Assembly (NCBI RefSeq): GCF_004364435.1 | Contig: NZ_SOCT01000001.1 | Coordinates: 496,001 to 560,000 of the forward strand | DNA: 64,000 nucleotides | Source: Pseudomonas sp. LP_7_YM | Lineage (GTDB): Bacteria; Pseudomonadota; Gammaproteobacteria; Pseudomonadales; Pseudomonadaceae | Direction: 5' to 3' | Part shown: positions 16,958 through 26,872 of the stretch, piece by piece | Position numbering within the stretch: position 1 is the first letter of the stretch | Layout of the letters: each line of letters starts with the position of its first letter | The notes under the pieces: generated by a model | Seen by the model: the letters and a program-made list of their open reading frames with translations, nothing else | What the model was told of the DNA's origin: nothing | The model's database searches: none | Position numbers and translations under genes: made by a program

Positions 16958-17156
16958 CTGAATTTGGTCGAGCGCTTTTTCTCAACGTTGAGCGAGAAGT
17001 GGGTCAAGCGACAGGCACACGTCAGCGTCAAAGATCTCGAGACTTGAGCGGTACCTGGACACCTACAACCAGAACCCGAAACCGTTTCGGTGGCACAAAA
17101 AAGCGGAAGACATTCTCGCCTCGGTCGCTCGAGCAGCACGAGCGTTAAGTGCGTGA
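16958..17156 (+). pseudogene. remnant of an IS630-family transposase (C-terminal end)
   Basis: Two adjacent reading frames encode pieces of an IS630-type transposase tail. From 16958 one reads LNLVERFFSTLSEKWVKRQA.. and hits a stop near 17044. After a frame change, YLDTYNQNPKPFRWHKKAED.. runs to TGA at 17154-17156. The LNxVERFF and YNxNPKPFRWxKxAxDIL motifs are typical of the end of the IS630 DDE domain. The N-terminal two thirds and any terminal inverted repeats are absent, so this is a dead fragment. It lies between the orphan gene terminator and the mtl operon end. Confidence 0.8.
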
Positions 17157-17186
17157 TTTTTTAACTGGTATTGCTGAAACACCACA

Positions 17187-18122
17187 CTAGCTCACCTCAC
17201 CCCGATACGGCAGATCCGGCCCCACCCGAGTGCAGGTCACGGCCGCCGCAGCCACCGCGAACTCGAGCATCTCAGTCAGGGTTTCGCGGCGGAGCGTTGT
17301 CAGACCGGAAGGATGATCGAGTTCGCGTTCCGTGAGAAAGGTGATCAGCGCGGCCTGAAAGGTATCGCCTGCGCCCACGGTGTCGGCTGTTTTGACTTCG
17401 CGAGCGGGCACCGACCATTGGTCAAGCTCACGGGTGAAGACGGTAGCGCCGCCGCGGCCACGGGTCATGATCACTAACTGGCAGTTATGCATGAGCCAGC
17501 CTTTGGCTACGGTCTCGGCCTCGATGTCGGGGTACAGCAAGTGCAGGTCTTCGTCGCTTACCTTGATGATGTGCGCATGCTCGGCAAATTTCGCCACTTG
17601 GGTGCGCCACAGATCAATGTCTGGGGCGGGGTTGAGGCGCACGTTCGGGTCGAAGGTGATCAGGCGCTTGCCGCTTTCGCGCTGTACCAGCGTCAGCAAC
17701 GCGTCGGCCACAGGCTGTACGACCAGGGAAAATGAACCGACATGCAGACCGCGAATGTTGTCGTCCAGCGTCGGCAATTGTTCCACGGTCAGCAAGCGGT
17801 CGGCGCAGCCTTCGCCGCGAAAACTGTATTGCGGTGAACCGTCAGCGCCCACGGCGACCATCGACAGGGTAGTCGGCGCGTCGAAGTGGATCAGGAAGTC
17901 ACCACACACGCCTTCCTTTTCCAGCACCGTGGTCAGGCGCCTGCCCAGAAAGTCGCTGGAAATCCCGGCGAACAAACCCGCGTTCACGCCCAGACGTCTC
18001 AGGCCTACGGCGACGTTGAACGGCGAACCGCCAGCAATGGCCTGATAACCGATGGTGTTGCCTTGTCCGCTGTCCGGCTGACTGAAAAAGTCGAACAACG
18101 CTTCGCCACAGACCAGATACAT
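17187..18122 (-). CDS. mtlZ: fructokinase of the polyol operon (PfkB family)
   Basis: This 311-residue PfkB-family sugar kinase has the N-terminal GGSPFNVAVGLRRLG motif and the C-terminal signature DTVGAGDTFQAALITFL with the catalytic Asp. In Pseudomonas mtlZ encodes the fructokinase that phosphorylates fructose released by MtlD from mannitol. ATG 18122 is preceded by GGAG at a good distance and gives the usual MYLVCGEALFDFF start. A further upstream ATG at 18158 overlaps the mtlY stop and is a less likely start. It is the last gene of the mtlEFGKDYZ operon. Confidence 0.92.
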   Translation of the reverse strand: MYLVCGEALFDFFSQPDSGQGNTIGYQAIAGGSPFNVAVGLRRLGVNAGLFAGISSDFLGRRLTTVLEKEGVCGDFLIHFDAPTTLSMVAVGADGSPQYSFRGEGCADRLLTVEQLPTLDDNIRGLHVGSFSLVVQPVADALLTLVQRESGKRLITFDPNVRLNPAPDIDLWRTQVAKFAEHAHIIKVSDEDLHLLYPDIEAETVAKGWLMHNCQLVIMTRGRGGATVFTRELDQWSVPAREVKTADTVGAGDTFQAALITFLTERELDHPSGLTTLRRETLTEMLEFAVAAAAVTCTRVGPDLPYRGEVS

Positions 18123-18154
18123 AGGTGCTCCGTTAAGGGCTGACGGCCTGCCCG

Positions 18155-19636
18155 TCAAATGCCCTGCAATTGATTGCGATAGTGCTGATAGACCGCATGA
18201 TAAGCCGCAACGTGCTCGGCCACCGGTTGCGTTTCACTGCTGGCATCGAGGCTGACGCAGCGCTCGCACAACCCCTTAAGCGACTCGCCGTCGCCCTGGG
18301 CATGAGAATGACACCAGGCCGCCTGAATCGCCGCGCCCAGGGCTGCGGCTTCGCTGCCGGTGGTGCAGATGACCGGGGTGTCCATGATGTCGGCGACGAT
18401 CTGGCGCCAGACCGCGCTTTTCGCACCGCCGCCGATCAAACGAATATCGGCACTCTTGATGCCGCTGTCGCGCAGCAGGTCCAGGCCGTAACGCAGACCA
18501 AAAGTAGTACCCTCGACCACCGCTCGACACAGGTTGGCCTGATTCAGGTTGGTGCTGTCCAGCCCCAGAATGCTGCCGGTGGCATGGGGCAGGGCGGGCA
18601 CCCGTTCGCCATTGAGGAATGGCAACATCAGCACGCCCTGCGCGCCAATGGGCGATGAGGCGACGGCGGCGTTGAAGGCCCCGATGTCCAGCGCCAACAG
18701 TTCGCGGATGGCACTGGTGGCATTGGTCAGGTTCATCGTGCAGATCAGCGGCAACCAACCGCCCGAGGAAGAACAGAAGGTCGCCACCGAGGGGTGCGCG
18801 CTGACATTGCCCGCGTCGGCGAAGGCATAGACAGTGCCGGATGAACCCAGGCTCATGGTAATCGAACCCGGCGCAATGTTGCCGGTGCCGATGGCCCCCA
18901 TCATGTTGTCGCCACCACCGCTGGAAACCAGCGCCTCGGGATTGAGGCCCAGACGCTGCGCAATCGCCGGAAGAATTTTACCGACCGCTTCATGTGCTTC
19001 CAGCAGCTGCGGCAATGCCCTGACCAGCCGACTGCTCGGGTCGATGTGTTGCAGGATCTCGACGTCCCACTGACGGGTGCGAACGTTGAAATAGCCGGTG
19101 CCGGACGCGTCGCCGAACTCACTGCAGCAACGTCCGGTCAGCCAGTAGTTGAGGAAGTCGTGGGGCAGCAGAATCTTGTCGATTCGGGCGAACAGCTCGG
19201 GGAATTGCTCTTTGGTCCAGAGCAACTTGGAGACGGTGTAGCCTGGCGCGATTGCAACGCCCAGACGCTGCAGCGAACCGGCTTCGCCGCCCAGATAGTC
19301 AAGCAAACGACCGTTCTGGGCAGCCGATTCGGTGTCGCACCACAACTTGGCCGGACGCAGCACATGGCCCATTTCATCAAGCATCACCAGACCGTGTTGC
19401 TGGCCGGATACGCCGATGCCCTGAATCTGCGCACCACTGATGCCAGCCTGCTTCAAGGCGGCGGCGGTGGCCTGCTCGAACGCATTGAGCCATTGCTGCA
19501 CCTCCTGCTCGCGACGTCCGTTAGCGCCGCTGATCATCTGGTGCGCGGCCGAGCCTTCGCCCAGAACCTTGCCGCTGACGGCATCAAGCACAATTGCCTT
19601 GGTGCCTTGGGTGCCGCAGTCGATGCCGAGAAACAT
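18155..19636 (-). CDS. mtlY: xylulokinase
   Basis: This 493-residue FGGY-family kinase begins MFLGIDCGTQGTKAIVLD and carries the FGGY signatures (GVSGQQHGLVMLDEMGHVLR and, towards the C-terminus, IRLIGGGAKSAVWRQIVADI). It phosphorylates D-xylulose formed by oxidation of D-arabitol. GAGG lies six bases before ATG 19636; a GTG two codons upstream is possible but weaker. The gene lies seven bases after mtlD and 32 before mtlZ, in the standard Pseudomonas mtl order. Confidence 0.94.
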   Translation of the reverse strand: MFLGIDCGTQGTKAIVLDAVSGKVLGEGSAAHQMISGANGRREQEVQQWLNAFEQATAAALKQAGISGAQIQGIGVSGQQHGLVMLDEMGHVLRPAKLWCDTESAAQNGRLLDYLGGEAGSLQRLGVAIAPGYTVSKLLWTKEQFPELFARIDKILLPHDFLNYWLTGRCCSEFGDASGTGYFNVRTRQWDVEILQHIDPSSRLVRALPQLLEAHEAVGKILPAIAQRLGLNPEALVSSGGGDNMMGAIGTGNIAPGSITMSLGSSGTVYAFADAGNVSAHPSVATFCSSSGGWLPLICTMNLTNATSAIRELLALDIGAFNAAVASSPIGAQGVLMLPFLNGERVPALPHATGSILGLDSTNLNQANLCRAVVEGTTFGLRYGLDLLRDSGIKSADIRLIGGGAKSAVWRQIVADIMDTPVICTTGSEAAALGAAIQAAWCHSHAQGDGESLKGLCERCVSLDASSETQPVAEHVAAYHAVYQHYRNQLQGI

Positions 19637-19643
19637 GCTCACC

Positions 19644-21161
19644 TCAGGCGGTTTTCACCAACAGGTTTTCCAGGGTTTTACTGACGCCCAGTTGCTTGAG
19701 GCTGGTCAGGTTCTTTTCGAACGAGGCGATGAACGCAGCGGATTTCGGAATCGCAGCGCCGAAGATTTCCTCCACATCGAGCAGGCGCTGCGTCACCAGC
19801 ACATCGTCAGCCACCAGCGCCTTGCAGAAGTCGGCACGCGGATCGACGACCTTGTATGCGACGCCATTCTCGCCCTTGAAGTCGCCAGTCGTGTTGCCTT
19901 GCAGGTACAGCGCCCAGGCAGCGACCACCAGGGATGCACGGTCCATATTGCCGCTGTCGACGATCAGTCGGTTGATGGTTGGTACGGTGAACTTCGGAAA
20001 CTTCGAGGAGCCATCGGAGCACACACGCTCCAGTTGGTCGGCAATCGCCTGGTTGGAGAAACGGTCGATCAGCGTCTGCTTGTAGTCGGTCAGATCGATG
20101 CCCGGCACCGGCGCCAATTGCGGGGTCACGTCCAGATCCATGTAGGTGCGAATGTAGTCGACGAATAGCCGATCGTTCATGGTTTCGTGAACGAAGCGAT
20201 AGCCCTTCAATGCGCCGAGATAGGTCAGCGCCAGGTGGCTGCCGTTGAGCAGTTTGATCTTCATTTCTTCGTACGGTGTGACGTCATCGGTGAACTGCAC
20301 ACCCACCTTTTCCCAGGCCGGCCGGCCGTTGACGAACTTGTCCTCCAGCACCCACTGCACGAACGGTTCGCAGACCACTGGCCAGGCATCGTCGATGCCT
20401 TTTTCGTCATGCAGTTGCAGGCGGTGGGCGGTGCTGGTCATGGGCGTGATGCGGTCAACCATGGCGTTGGGGAAGCTGACATTCCCGGCGATCCAGTCAT
20501 GCAGCGCGGCATCGCGCAGCCTGGCGAAGGCCAACAGCGCCTTGCGGGTGACTGCGCCGTTGTGCGGCAGGTTATCGCAGGACATCAGGGTAAAGGCAGG
20601 CGTGCCCTCGGCGCGGCGTCTGGCCAACGCAGCGCACAGGTAGCCGAATACGGTTTTCGGTGTCGCCGGGTGCTGCAGGTCGTACTGGATCTGCGGCAGT
20701 TGGCTCATGAACTCGCCGGTACTGTCGTCGATGCAGTAGCCGCCCTCGGTGATGGTCAGCGAGACAATGCGGATTTCAGGGCTGGCCAGCTTGTCGATCA
20801 GGGCGAGATCGTCGTCAGTGGACATCAGCATCTGGCCCATGGAGCCGATGATGCGGGTTTCGGTGTCGGGGGTATCGCCCAGCTCAAACAGCGTGTAGAG
20901 AAAATCCTGACCTTTCAACGCTTCGAAATTGCTGCGGTCTTCTTCGCGCAGACTGACGCCGCAGATGGCCCAGTCCAGAGCTTCGCCGCTCTTGTCCTTT
21001 GCCCCGAGAGACATCAATGCATCGGTGTAGAACGCCTGATGGGCACGGTGAAAGCCGCCAACGCCGATGTGGGCGATTCCCTGGCGGCGGTCCTCAAGGG
21101 AATAGGCTGGCAGTTCTATGCCGGCGCCCAGATTCAGCAGATTCTGTTTGTTGAGTTTCAT
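19644..21161 (-). CDS. mtlD: mannitol 2-dehydrogenase (mannitol/arabitol/glucitol dehydrogenase)
   Basis: This 505-residue polyol-specific long-chain dehydrogenase has the NAD-binding start region (IAHIGVGGFHRAHQAFYTDA). The catalytic segment KIKLLNGSHLALTYLGALKG holds the Lys-x5-Asn-x2-His pattern of the family. It oxidises mannitol to fructose, arabitol to xylulose and glucitol to fructose with NAD. The reading frame extends upstream to 21413, but ATG 21161 gives the conserved MKLNKQNLLNL start and lies 32 bp after the ABC ATPase gene mtlK. Products feed MtlY and MtlZ. Confidence 0.95.
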   Translation of the reverse strand: MKLNKQNLLNLGAGIELPAYSLEDRRQGIAHIGVGGFHRAHQAFYTDALMSLGAKDKSGEALDWAICGVSLREEDRSNFEALKGQDFLYTLFELGDTPDTETRIIGSMGQMLMSTDDDLALIDKLASPEIRIVSLTITEGGYCIDDSTGEFMSQLPQIQYDLQHPATPKTVFGYLCAALARRRAEGTPAFTLMSCDNLPHNGAVTRKALLAFARLRDAALHDWIAGNVSFPNAMVDRITPMTSTAHRLQLHDEKGIDDAWPVVCEPFVQWVLEDKFVNGRPAWEKVGVQFTDDVTPYEEMKIKLLNGSHLALTYLGALKGYRFVHETMNDRLFVDYIRTYMDLDVTPQLAPVPGIDLTDYKQTLIDRFSNQAIADQLERVCSDGSSKFPKFTVPTINRLIVDSGNMDRASLVVAAWALYLQGNTTGDFKGENGVAYKVVDPRADFCKALVADDVLVTQRLLDVEEIFGAAIPKSAAFIASFEKNLTSLKQLGVSKTLENLLVKTA

Positions 21162-21193
21162 GGCTAGGTTCTCTGATCTTGGTGTTCGTCGAC

Positions 21194-22297
<1,104 letters not shown>

Positions 22298-22359
22298 AGT
22301 GGGCTCCAGTCTTATTCTTCACATACATCAAAAGGGTGTTTGATTCACATGGCCGTGGA

Positions 22360-22416
22360 CGCAAGATCGTTCCCAGGCTCCGCGTGGGCCCGCAGCCCCA
22401 TGACGCTCTGCGTCAG
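22360..22416. repeat. degenerate dispersed intergenic repeat (GATCGTTCCC type)
   Basis: The sequence GATCGTTCCCAGGCTCCGCG, followed by TGACGCTCTGCGTCA, resembles an imperfect copy of a palindromic intergenic repeat that I recall as common in Pseudomonas genomes. TGACGCTCTGCGTCA is itself a clear inverted repeat. It sits inside the mtl operon, between mtlG and mtlK. Confidence 0.7.
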
Positions 22417-22423
22417 CTGTTGA

Positions 22424-23257
22424 TCATTTCACCGCTCCGAACGACAGTCCGCGCACCAGCTGTTTCTGGCTGATCCAGCCGAAAATCAGAATGGGCGCAC
22501 ACGCCAGCGTCGACACTGCCGACAACTTGGCCCAGAACAGGCCTTCGGGGCTTGAGTACGAGGCAATCAGTGCGGTCAGCGGCGCGGCATTAGACGAAGT
22601 CAGGTTCAGTGACCAGAAGGCTTCGTTCCAGCACAGGATCAGCGACAGCAATGCGGTGGACGCCAGGCCGCCCTTGCAGATCGGGATCAACACCTTGAAG
22701 ATTTCCTGGCGAGTGGTGGCGCCGTCCAGTCGAGAGGCTTCGAGGATTTCGCCGGGAATGTCCTTGAAGTAGGTGTAGATCATCCAGACCACGATCGGCA
22801 GGTTGATCAGGGTGTAGATCACGATCAGTGCGATGCGCGAATCCAGCAGGCCGAAGGTCTTGGCCAGCAAATAGATCGGCATCAGCACCCCCACCGGTGG
22901 CAGCATCTTGGTCGAGAGCATCCACAGCAGTGTGCTCTTGGTGCGTTTGGTCTCGAAAAACGCCATGGAGTAGGCAGCCGGTACGGCGATCAGCAGGCAG
23001 AGGATGGTCGCGCTGAAGGAAATCAGGATCGAGTTCCAGGCGAAGTGGAAGTAATCGCTGCGCTCCTGGATGTGCAGGTAGTTTTCCAGGGTCGGCGTGA
23101 AGATGAACTGTGGCGGGGTAGCGAACGCATCCAGTTCGGTCTTGAAGCTGGTCAGCACCATCCAGAAGATGGGGAAGAAAATCAGTGCCGCGATCACCCA
23201 CGATAAGGTGCCGAGCAGCACGCTTTGCAGGCGACGGGATTGTTTGAGCGTCATCAT
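22424..23257 (-). CDS. mtlG: polyol ABC transporter permease (MalG-type)
   Basis: This 277-residue inner-membrane permease has six predicted membrane segments, the first at about residues 15-35 (LGTLSWVIAALIFFPIFWMV). The cytoplasmic EAA loop is ILEASRLDGATTRQEIFKVLIPI in abbreviated form (EASRLDGA with a conserved Gly 7 residues on). It pairs with MtlF as the translocation pore for polyols. AAGG lies just before two consecutive ATGs, so the start may be 23257 or 23254. It begins ten bases after the mtlF stop. Confidence 0.93.
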   Translation of the reverse strand: MMTLKQSRRLQSVLLGTLSWVIAALIFFPIFWMVLTSFKTELDAFATPPQFIFTPTLENYLHIQERSDYFHFAWNSILISFSATILCLLIAVPAAYSMAFFETKRTKSTLLWMLSTKMLPPVGVLMPIYLLAKTFGLLDSRIALIVIYTLINLPIVVWMIYTYFKDIPGEILEASRLDGATTRQEIFKVLIPICKGGLASTALLSLILCWNEAFWSLNLTSSNAAPLTALIASYSSPEGLFWAKLSAVSTLACAPILIFGWISQKQLVRGLSFGAVK

Positions 23258-23267
23258 GACCTTGCCC

Positions 23268-24203
23268 TCAAGACTTGTCGGTGAGGTTTTTGCCGATCAT
23301 CCGAATCAGGATGATGGCGGCAATGTTGGCGATGACCACGGCAATCAAGCCGCCCGCCGATGCCATGCCCACGTCGAATTGCAACAGCGCCTGGTTGTAG
23401 ATCAGGTACGCAAGGTTGGTCGAAGCGAAGCCCGGACCGCCGTTGGTGGTGGTGAAGATCTCGGCGAATACCGACAGCAGGAAGATGGTCTCGATCATCA
23501 CCACCACCGCAATTGGCCGCGCCAGGTGGGGCAGTGTCAGGTGCCAGAAGATCGCGATGGGGCCCGCGCCGTCCAGACGTGCCGCTTCTTTCTGTTCCTG
23601 ATCCAGGGACTGCATGGCGGTCATCAGGATCAGAATGGCGAAGGGCAGCCATTGCCAGGAGACGATGATAATGATCGACAGCATCGGGTAATTGGCCAGC
23701 CAGTCGATAGGTTGCGCGCCGAATAGCTTCCACACTGCGGCAAGGATCCCGGACACCGGATGGAAAATCAGGTTTTTCCAGATCAGCGCACTGACGGTCG
23801 GCATGACGAAGAACGGCGAAATCAGCAGCACCCGAACGATGCCGCGACCGAGAAATTCACTGGCTTCCAGCAGTGCGGAAATCAGCACGCCGAGGATCAC
23901 GCTGATGGCCAGCACGCTGACGACCAGCAACAGGGTATTCGTGGCCCCGGGGATAAAGCCCGAGTCGGTGACGAAGTACTCGAAGTTATCCAGGCCGACG
24001 AATTCGTTTTCGCCAGGGTTGAGCAGGTTGTAGCGGATCAGCGAGAAGTAGATCGTCATGCCCAGCGGGACGATCATCCAGACCAGCAGCAACAATACCG
24101 AAGGGCTGACCAGAAACCACCCGGGCTTGGTGACGCTGCCTTTGCCGGGATGATCTTTATCGTCGGCTGATGCCGAGCGAGAGGTTACGGTTGAGGTGTT
24201 CAT
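23268..24203 (-). CDS. mtlF: polyol ABC transporter permease (MalF-type)
   Basis: This 311-residue permease has a short polar N-terminus and then membrane segments from about residue 28 (FLVSPSVLLLLVWMIVPLGM). The EAA loop is QEKEAARLDGAGPIAIFWHL. ATG 24203 is chosen because a GGAG lies seven bases upstream; the frame itself is open to 24230. Together with MtlG it forms the membrane channel of the mannitol/glucitol/arabitol importer. It follows mtlE by 78 bp, room for a small attenuating hairpin that would leave the binding protein in excess, though I do not see a strong one. Confidence 0.93.
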   Translation of the reverse strand: MNTSTVTSRSASADDKDHPGKGSVTKPGWFLVSPSVLLLLVWMIVPLGMTIYFSLIRYNLLNPGENEFVGLDNFEYFVTDSGFIPGATNTLLLVVSVLAISVILGVLISALLEASEFLGRGIVRVLLISPFFVMPTVSALIWKNLIFHPVSGILAAVWKLFGAQPIDWLANYPMLSIIIIVSWQWLPFAILILMTAMQSLDQEQKEAARLDGAGPIAIFWHLTLPHLARPIAVVVMIETIFLLSVFAEIFTTTNGGPGFASTNLAYLIYNQALLQFDVGMASAGGLIAVVIANIAAIILIRMIGKNLTDKS

Positions 24204-24281
24204 GATGACTCCGGACCGGGGCGAACGCATAAGCGGGGCAGCAGCGGTGGGGAGCCGTCTGCTGCCTTGAAACGATCGGGA

Positions 24282-25607
24282 TTAACCCTTTTTCGGGTAG
24301 CCCGCGCGCTTCATCTCACGCTCGGACACGCTTTGCGCGTTGGTCAGTGCCTGATCGACAGACGAGGTGCCAACCAGTGCCGCGGAGAACTGCTGGCCGA
24401 CAGAGGTGCCGATGGACTGGAACTCAGGAATGGTCACCAGCTGGATGCCCACGTATGGAACTGGCTTGAGGGTTGGCGCCTTGGGCGTCACGGCCTTGAG
24501 CGACTCCAGGGTGATGTTGGCGAACGGCGCGGCCTTCTTGTACTCCTCGGTGTAGGTCGAAGCGCGAGTGCCCGGCGGTACGTTGGCCACGCCATCTGTC
24601 TTGGCAACCAGTGTGGCGTACTCCTTGGAGGTCGCCCACTCGGTGAAGGCGCGCGCGTCCTTGTCGTTCTTGGCACTGGTCGGAATTGCAAGGGCCCAGG
24701 AGTACAGCCATGCCGAACCTTTATCGGTGACTTCATGCGGTGCATAGGTGAAGCCTACGCTGTCGGCCACCTTGCTCTGAGACTTGTCGGTGACGAAGGA
24801 GCCGGCGACGCTGGCGTCGACCCAGATTGCGCACTTGCCACTGTTGAACAGTGCAAGATTTTCATTGAAGCCGTTGCTGGATGCACCGGGAGGGCCGTCT
24901 TTTTTCATGATGTTGACGTAGAAGTTCAGCGCGTCCTTCCACTCAGGCTGGTCGAACTGCGGTTTCCACTGCTCGTCGAACCAGCGCGCGCCGAAGGCGT
25001 TGGCCACCGTGGTGATCAGTGCCATGTTCTCACCCCAGCCAGCCTTGCCGCGCAGGCAAATGCCGTACTGTTCCTTGGATTTGTCGGTGAGCTTATCGGC
25101 GAACTCGTTGATCTGGGTCCAGGTCGGACGCTCGGGCATGGTCAGCCCCGCGGCCTTGAACAGGTCCTTGCGATAGTAGGTAATCGAGCTTTCGGCATAG
25201 AACGGCAGGGCGAACAGTTTGCCTTCCACCGATAGACCGTCACGCACCGAAGGGAATACATCGTCCACGTCATACGCAGCGGGCAGGCCATCCATCTCTT
25301 TGAGCCAGCCTTTGGCACCCCAGAGTGAGGCTTCGTACATGCCGATGGTCAGCACGTCGAACTGACCACCCTTGGTGGCGATATCCGTGGTCAGGCGCTG
25401 ACGCAAGACGTTCTCTTCCAGGACGACCCACTTGAGTTTGATATCGGGATGCTGTTCTTCGAAGGTCTTGGACAACCGCTGCATGCGGATCATGTCGCTG
25501 TTGTTGACGGTGGCGATGGTCACATCACCTGCGCTGGCGCTGTTGCAGAGGGTCACGCCGAGAGTGAGACAGGTGCCAGCAAGGAGAACTTTTGCAGAGG
25601 TCTTCAT
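24282..25607 (-). CDS. mtlE: periplasmic polyol-binding protein
   Basis: This 441-residue extracellular solute-binding protein (family 1) has a Sec signal peptide of about 26 residues ending LCNSASA. It would capture mannitol, glucitol and arabitol in the periplasm for MtlFGK. GAGGAG lies before the ATG. It is the first gene of the operon mtlEFGKDYZ; the 241 bp between it and mtlR should hold the polyol-inducible, MtlR-activated promoter. Gene order agrees with the P. fluorescens operon described under the same names. Confidence 0.94.
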   Translation of the reverse strand: MKTSAKVLLAGTCLTLGVTLCNSASAGDVTIATVNNSDMIRMQRLSKTFEEQHPDIKLKWVVLEENVLRQRLTTDIATKGGQFDVLTIGMYEASLWGAKGWLKEMDGLPAAYDVDDVFPSVRDGLSVEGKLFALPFYAESSITYYRKDLFKAAGLTMPERPTWTQINEFADKLTDKSKEQYGICLRGKAGWGENMALITTVANAFGARWFDEQWKPQFDQPEWKDALNFYVNIMKKDGPPGASSNGFNENLALFNSGKCAIWVDASVAGSFVTDKSQSKVADSVGFTYAPHEVTDKGSAWLYSWALAIPTSAKNDKDARAFTEWATSKEYATLVAKTDGVANVPPGTRASTYTEEYKKAAPFANITLESLKAVTPKAPTLKPVPYVGIQLVTIPEFQSIGTSVGQQFSAALVGTSSVDQALTNAQSVSEREMKRAGYPKKG

Positions 25608-25848
25608 TTATCACTCCTCTTCTTCGCCGGGAGGCGATAGAAGCATGGTTATTGTTTTTGTTCCTTCCGCAGACCAGGAAGAATGTCCAGTGATTACAAC
25701 GGGCCGCACGGACGTTGACAAATCCTGCGGCACACTAAAACTGATACTTTCTTGCACTCGACGTTCAGGCGGCAACACAGCGAATCTGCGTTCCCACAGG
25801 CTGCGGCGCAGTTCCAGCGTAGTCCATCAGCAAGAAAGAGCAGGCAGA

Positions 25849-26754
25849 TCAGTACAGGTTTTGTTCGGTCAGGCGCTGTACGGCGAGGCGTCTGTAGTGG
25901 GACGGGGTCATGCCCTTGAGTTTCTGAAAGCGTCGGTTGAAGTTGGAAATATTGTTGAAGCCGGACTCGAAGCAAACATCGGTCACCGGCTTGTCGCCAT
26001 CGGCCAATAGCTCGCAGGACTTGCTGATGCGCAGGCGATTGACGAACTCGACAAAGCAGCGCCCGGTGGCCTGCTTGAACACGCGAGAGAAATAGGTGGG
26101 CTTCATGCCCAGATACTCAGCCACTTCTTCCAGCGGCAGCTCCCGGGCGTAGTGAGTGAAGATGTACTCCACCGCCTTGTTGGTGCGTTCCACCGCATGA
26201 TCATCCGATAGCTCGGACGCCGTTGTTCCCGACAGCAGTTGGTAATCATCACTGGCGGCCAACAGTTCCAGCAGAATAAAAAAGTGCCCCAGGCGGGTTA
26301 TGCCGCTGGAATCGGCGATTTTCTGCATCAGCTTAATGGCCTGACGAACCGTACGTCTGCAGCGAAACTCGATACCGTACTGCGCCCGCTCCAGCAACGG
26401 CCCCAGGGTTTTCAGCTCGGCGAACACCTGATTGCCGCTTTCCAGCAACTCCTCGGTGAAATTCACCAACATGTCACGTTTGGGCACCACCTGATCTTCA
26501 TCGATCTGGCTGATCCAGTTGTGCGGCAGATTGGGACCTGTGAGGAATAACGTACCCGGATAAAAATTGCCGATGTAATCGCCAACGAACACCTTGCCGG
26601 AGCTGGCGACGATCAGGTGCAGTTCATATTCCTTGTGGAAATGCCAACGCACCAGTGGGCAGGGAAAGCCGTGTTCGCGGTAGATGATCGACAGACCGTT
26701 ATGGTCGTCCATCAGCTCATAGGACGGGTCAGTGACTTTTGTTGTTTTGGTCAT
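25849..26754 (-). CDS. mtlR: AraC-family activator of the mtl operon
   Basis: This 301-residue regulator has an N-terminal cupin-like sensing domain (WHFHKEYELHLIVASSGKVF, residues about 38-57). The C-terminal AraC double helix-turn-helix (about residues 195-295) includes LEEVAEYLGMKPTYFSRVFK and the signature CFESGFNNISNFNRRFQKLK. MtlR activates mtlE transcription in response to polyols in P. fluorescens. It is encoded just upstream of mtlE on the same strand, which is the usual arrangement. Confidence 0.93.
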   Translation of the reverse strand: MTKTTKVTDPSYELMDDHNGLSIIYREHGFPCPLVRWHFHKEYELHLIVASSGKVFVGDYIGNFYPGTLFLTGPNLPHNWISQIDEDQVVPKRDMLVNFTEELLESGNQVFAELKTLGPLLERAQYGIEFRCRRTVRQAIKLMQKIADSSGITRLGHFFILLELLAASDDYQLLSGTTASELSDDHAVERTNKAVEYIFTHYARELPLEEVAEYLGMKPTYFSRVFKQATGRCFVEFVNRLRISKSCELLADGDKPVTDVCFESGFNNISNFNRRFQKLKGMTPSHYRRLAVQRLTEQNLY

Positions 26755-26872
26755 GCCGATGCCGGATGTGAAGAGTGGCGTAAGGCTTAATGTGCACTAT
26801 TTCCCCTGTGCAATACAGCGGGGACCCTTCGACCAACTATCTCCACTCCGCGTTTAGCGCTTCGTTGCCTGC

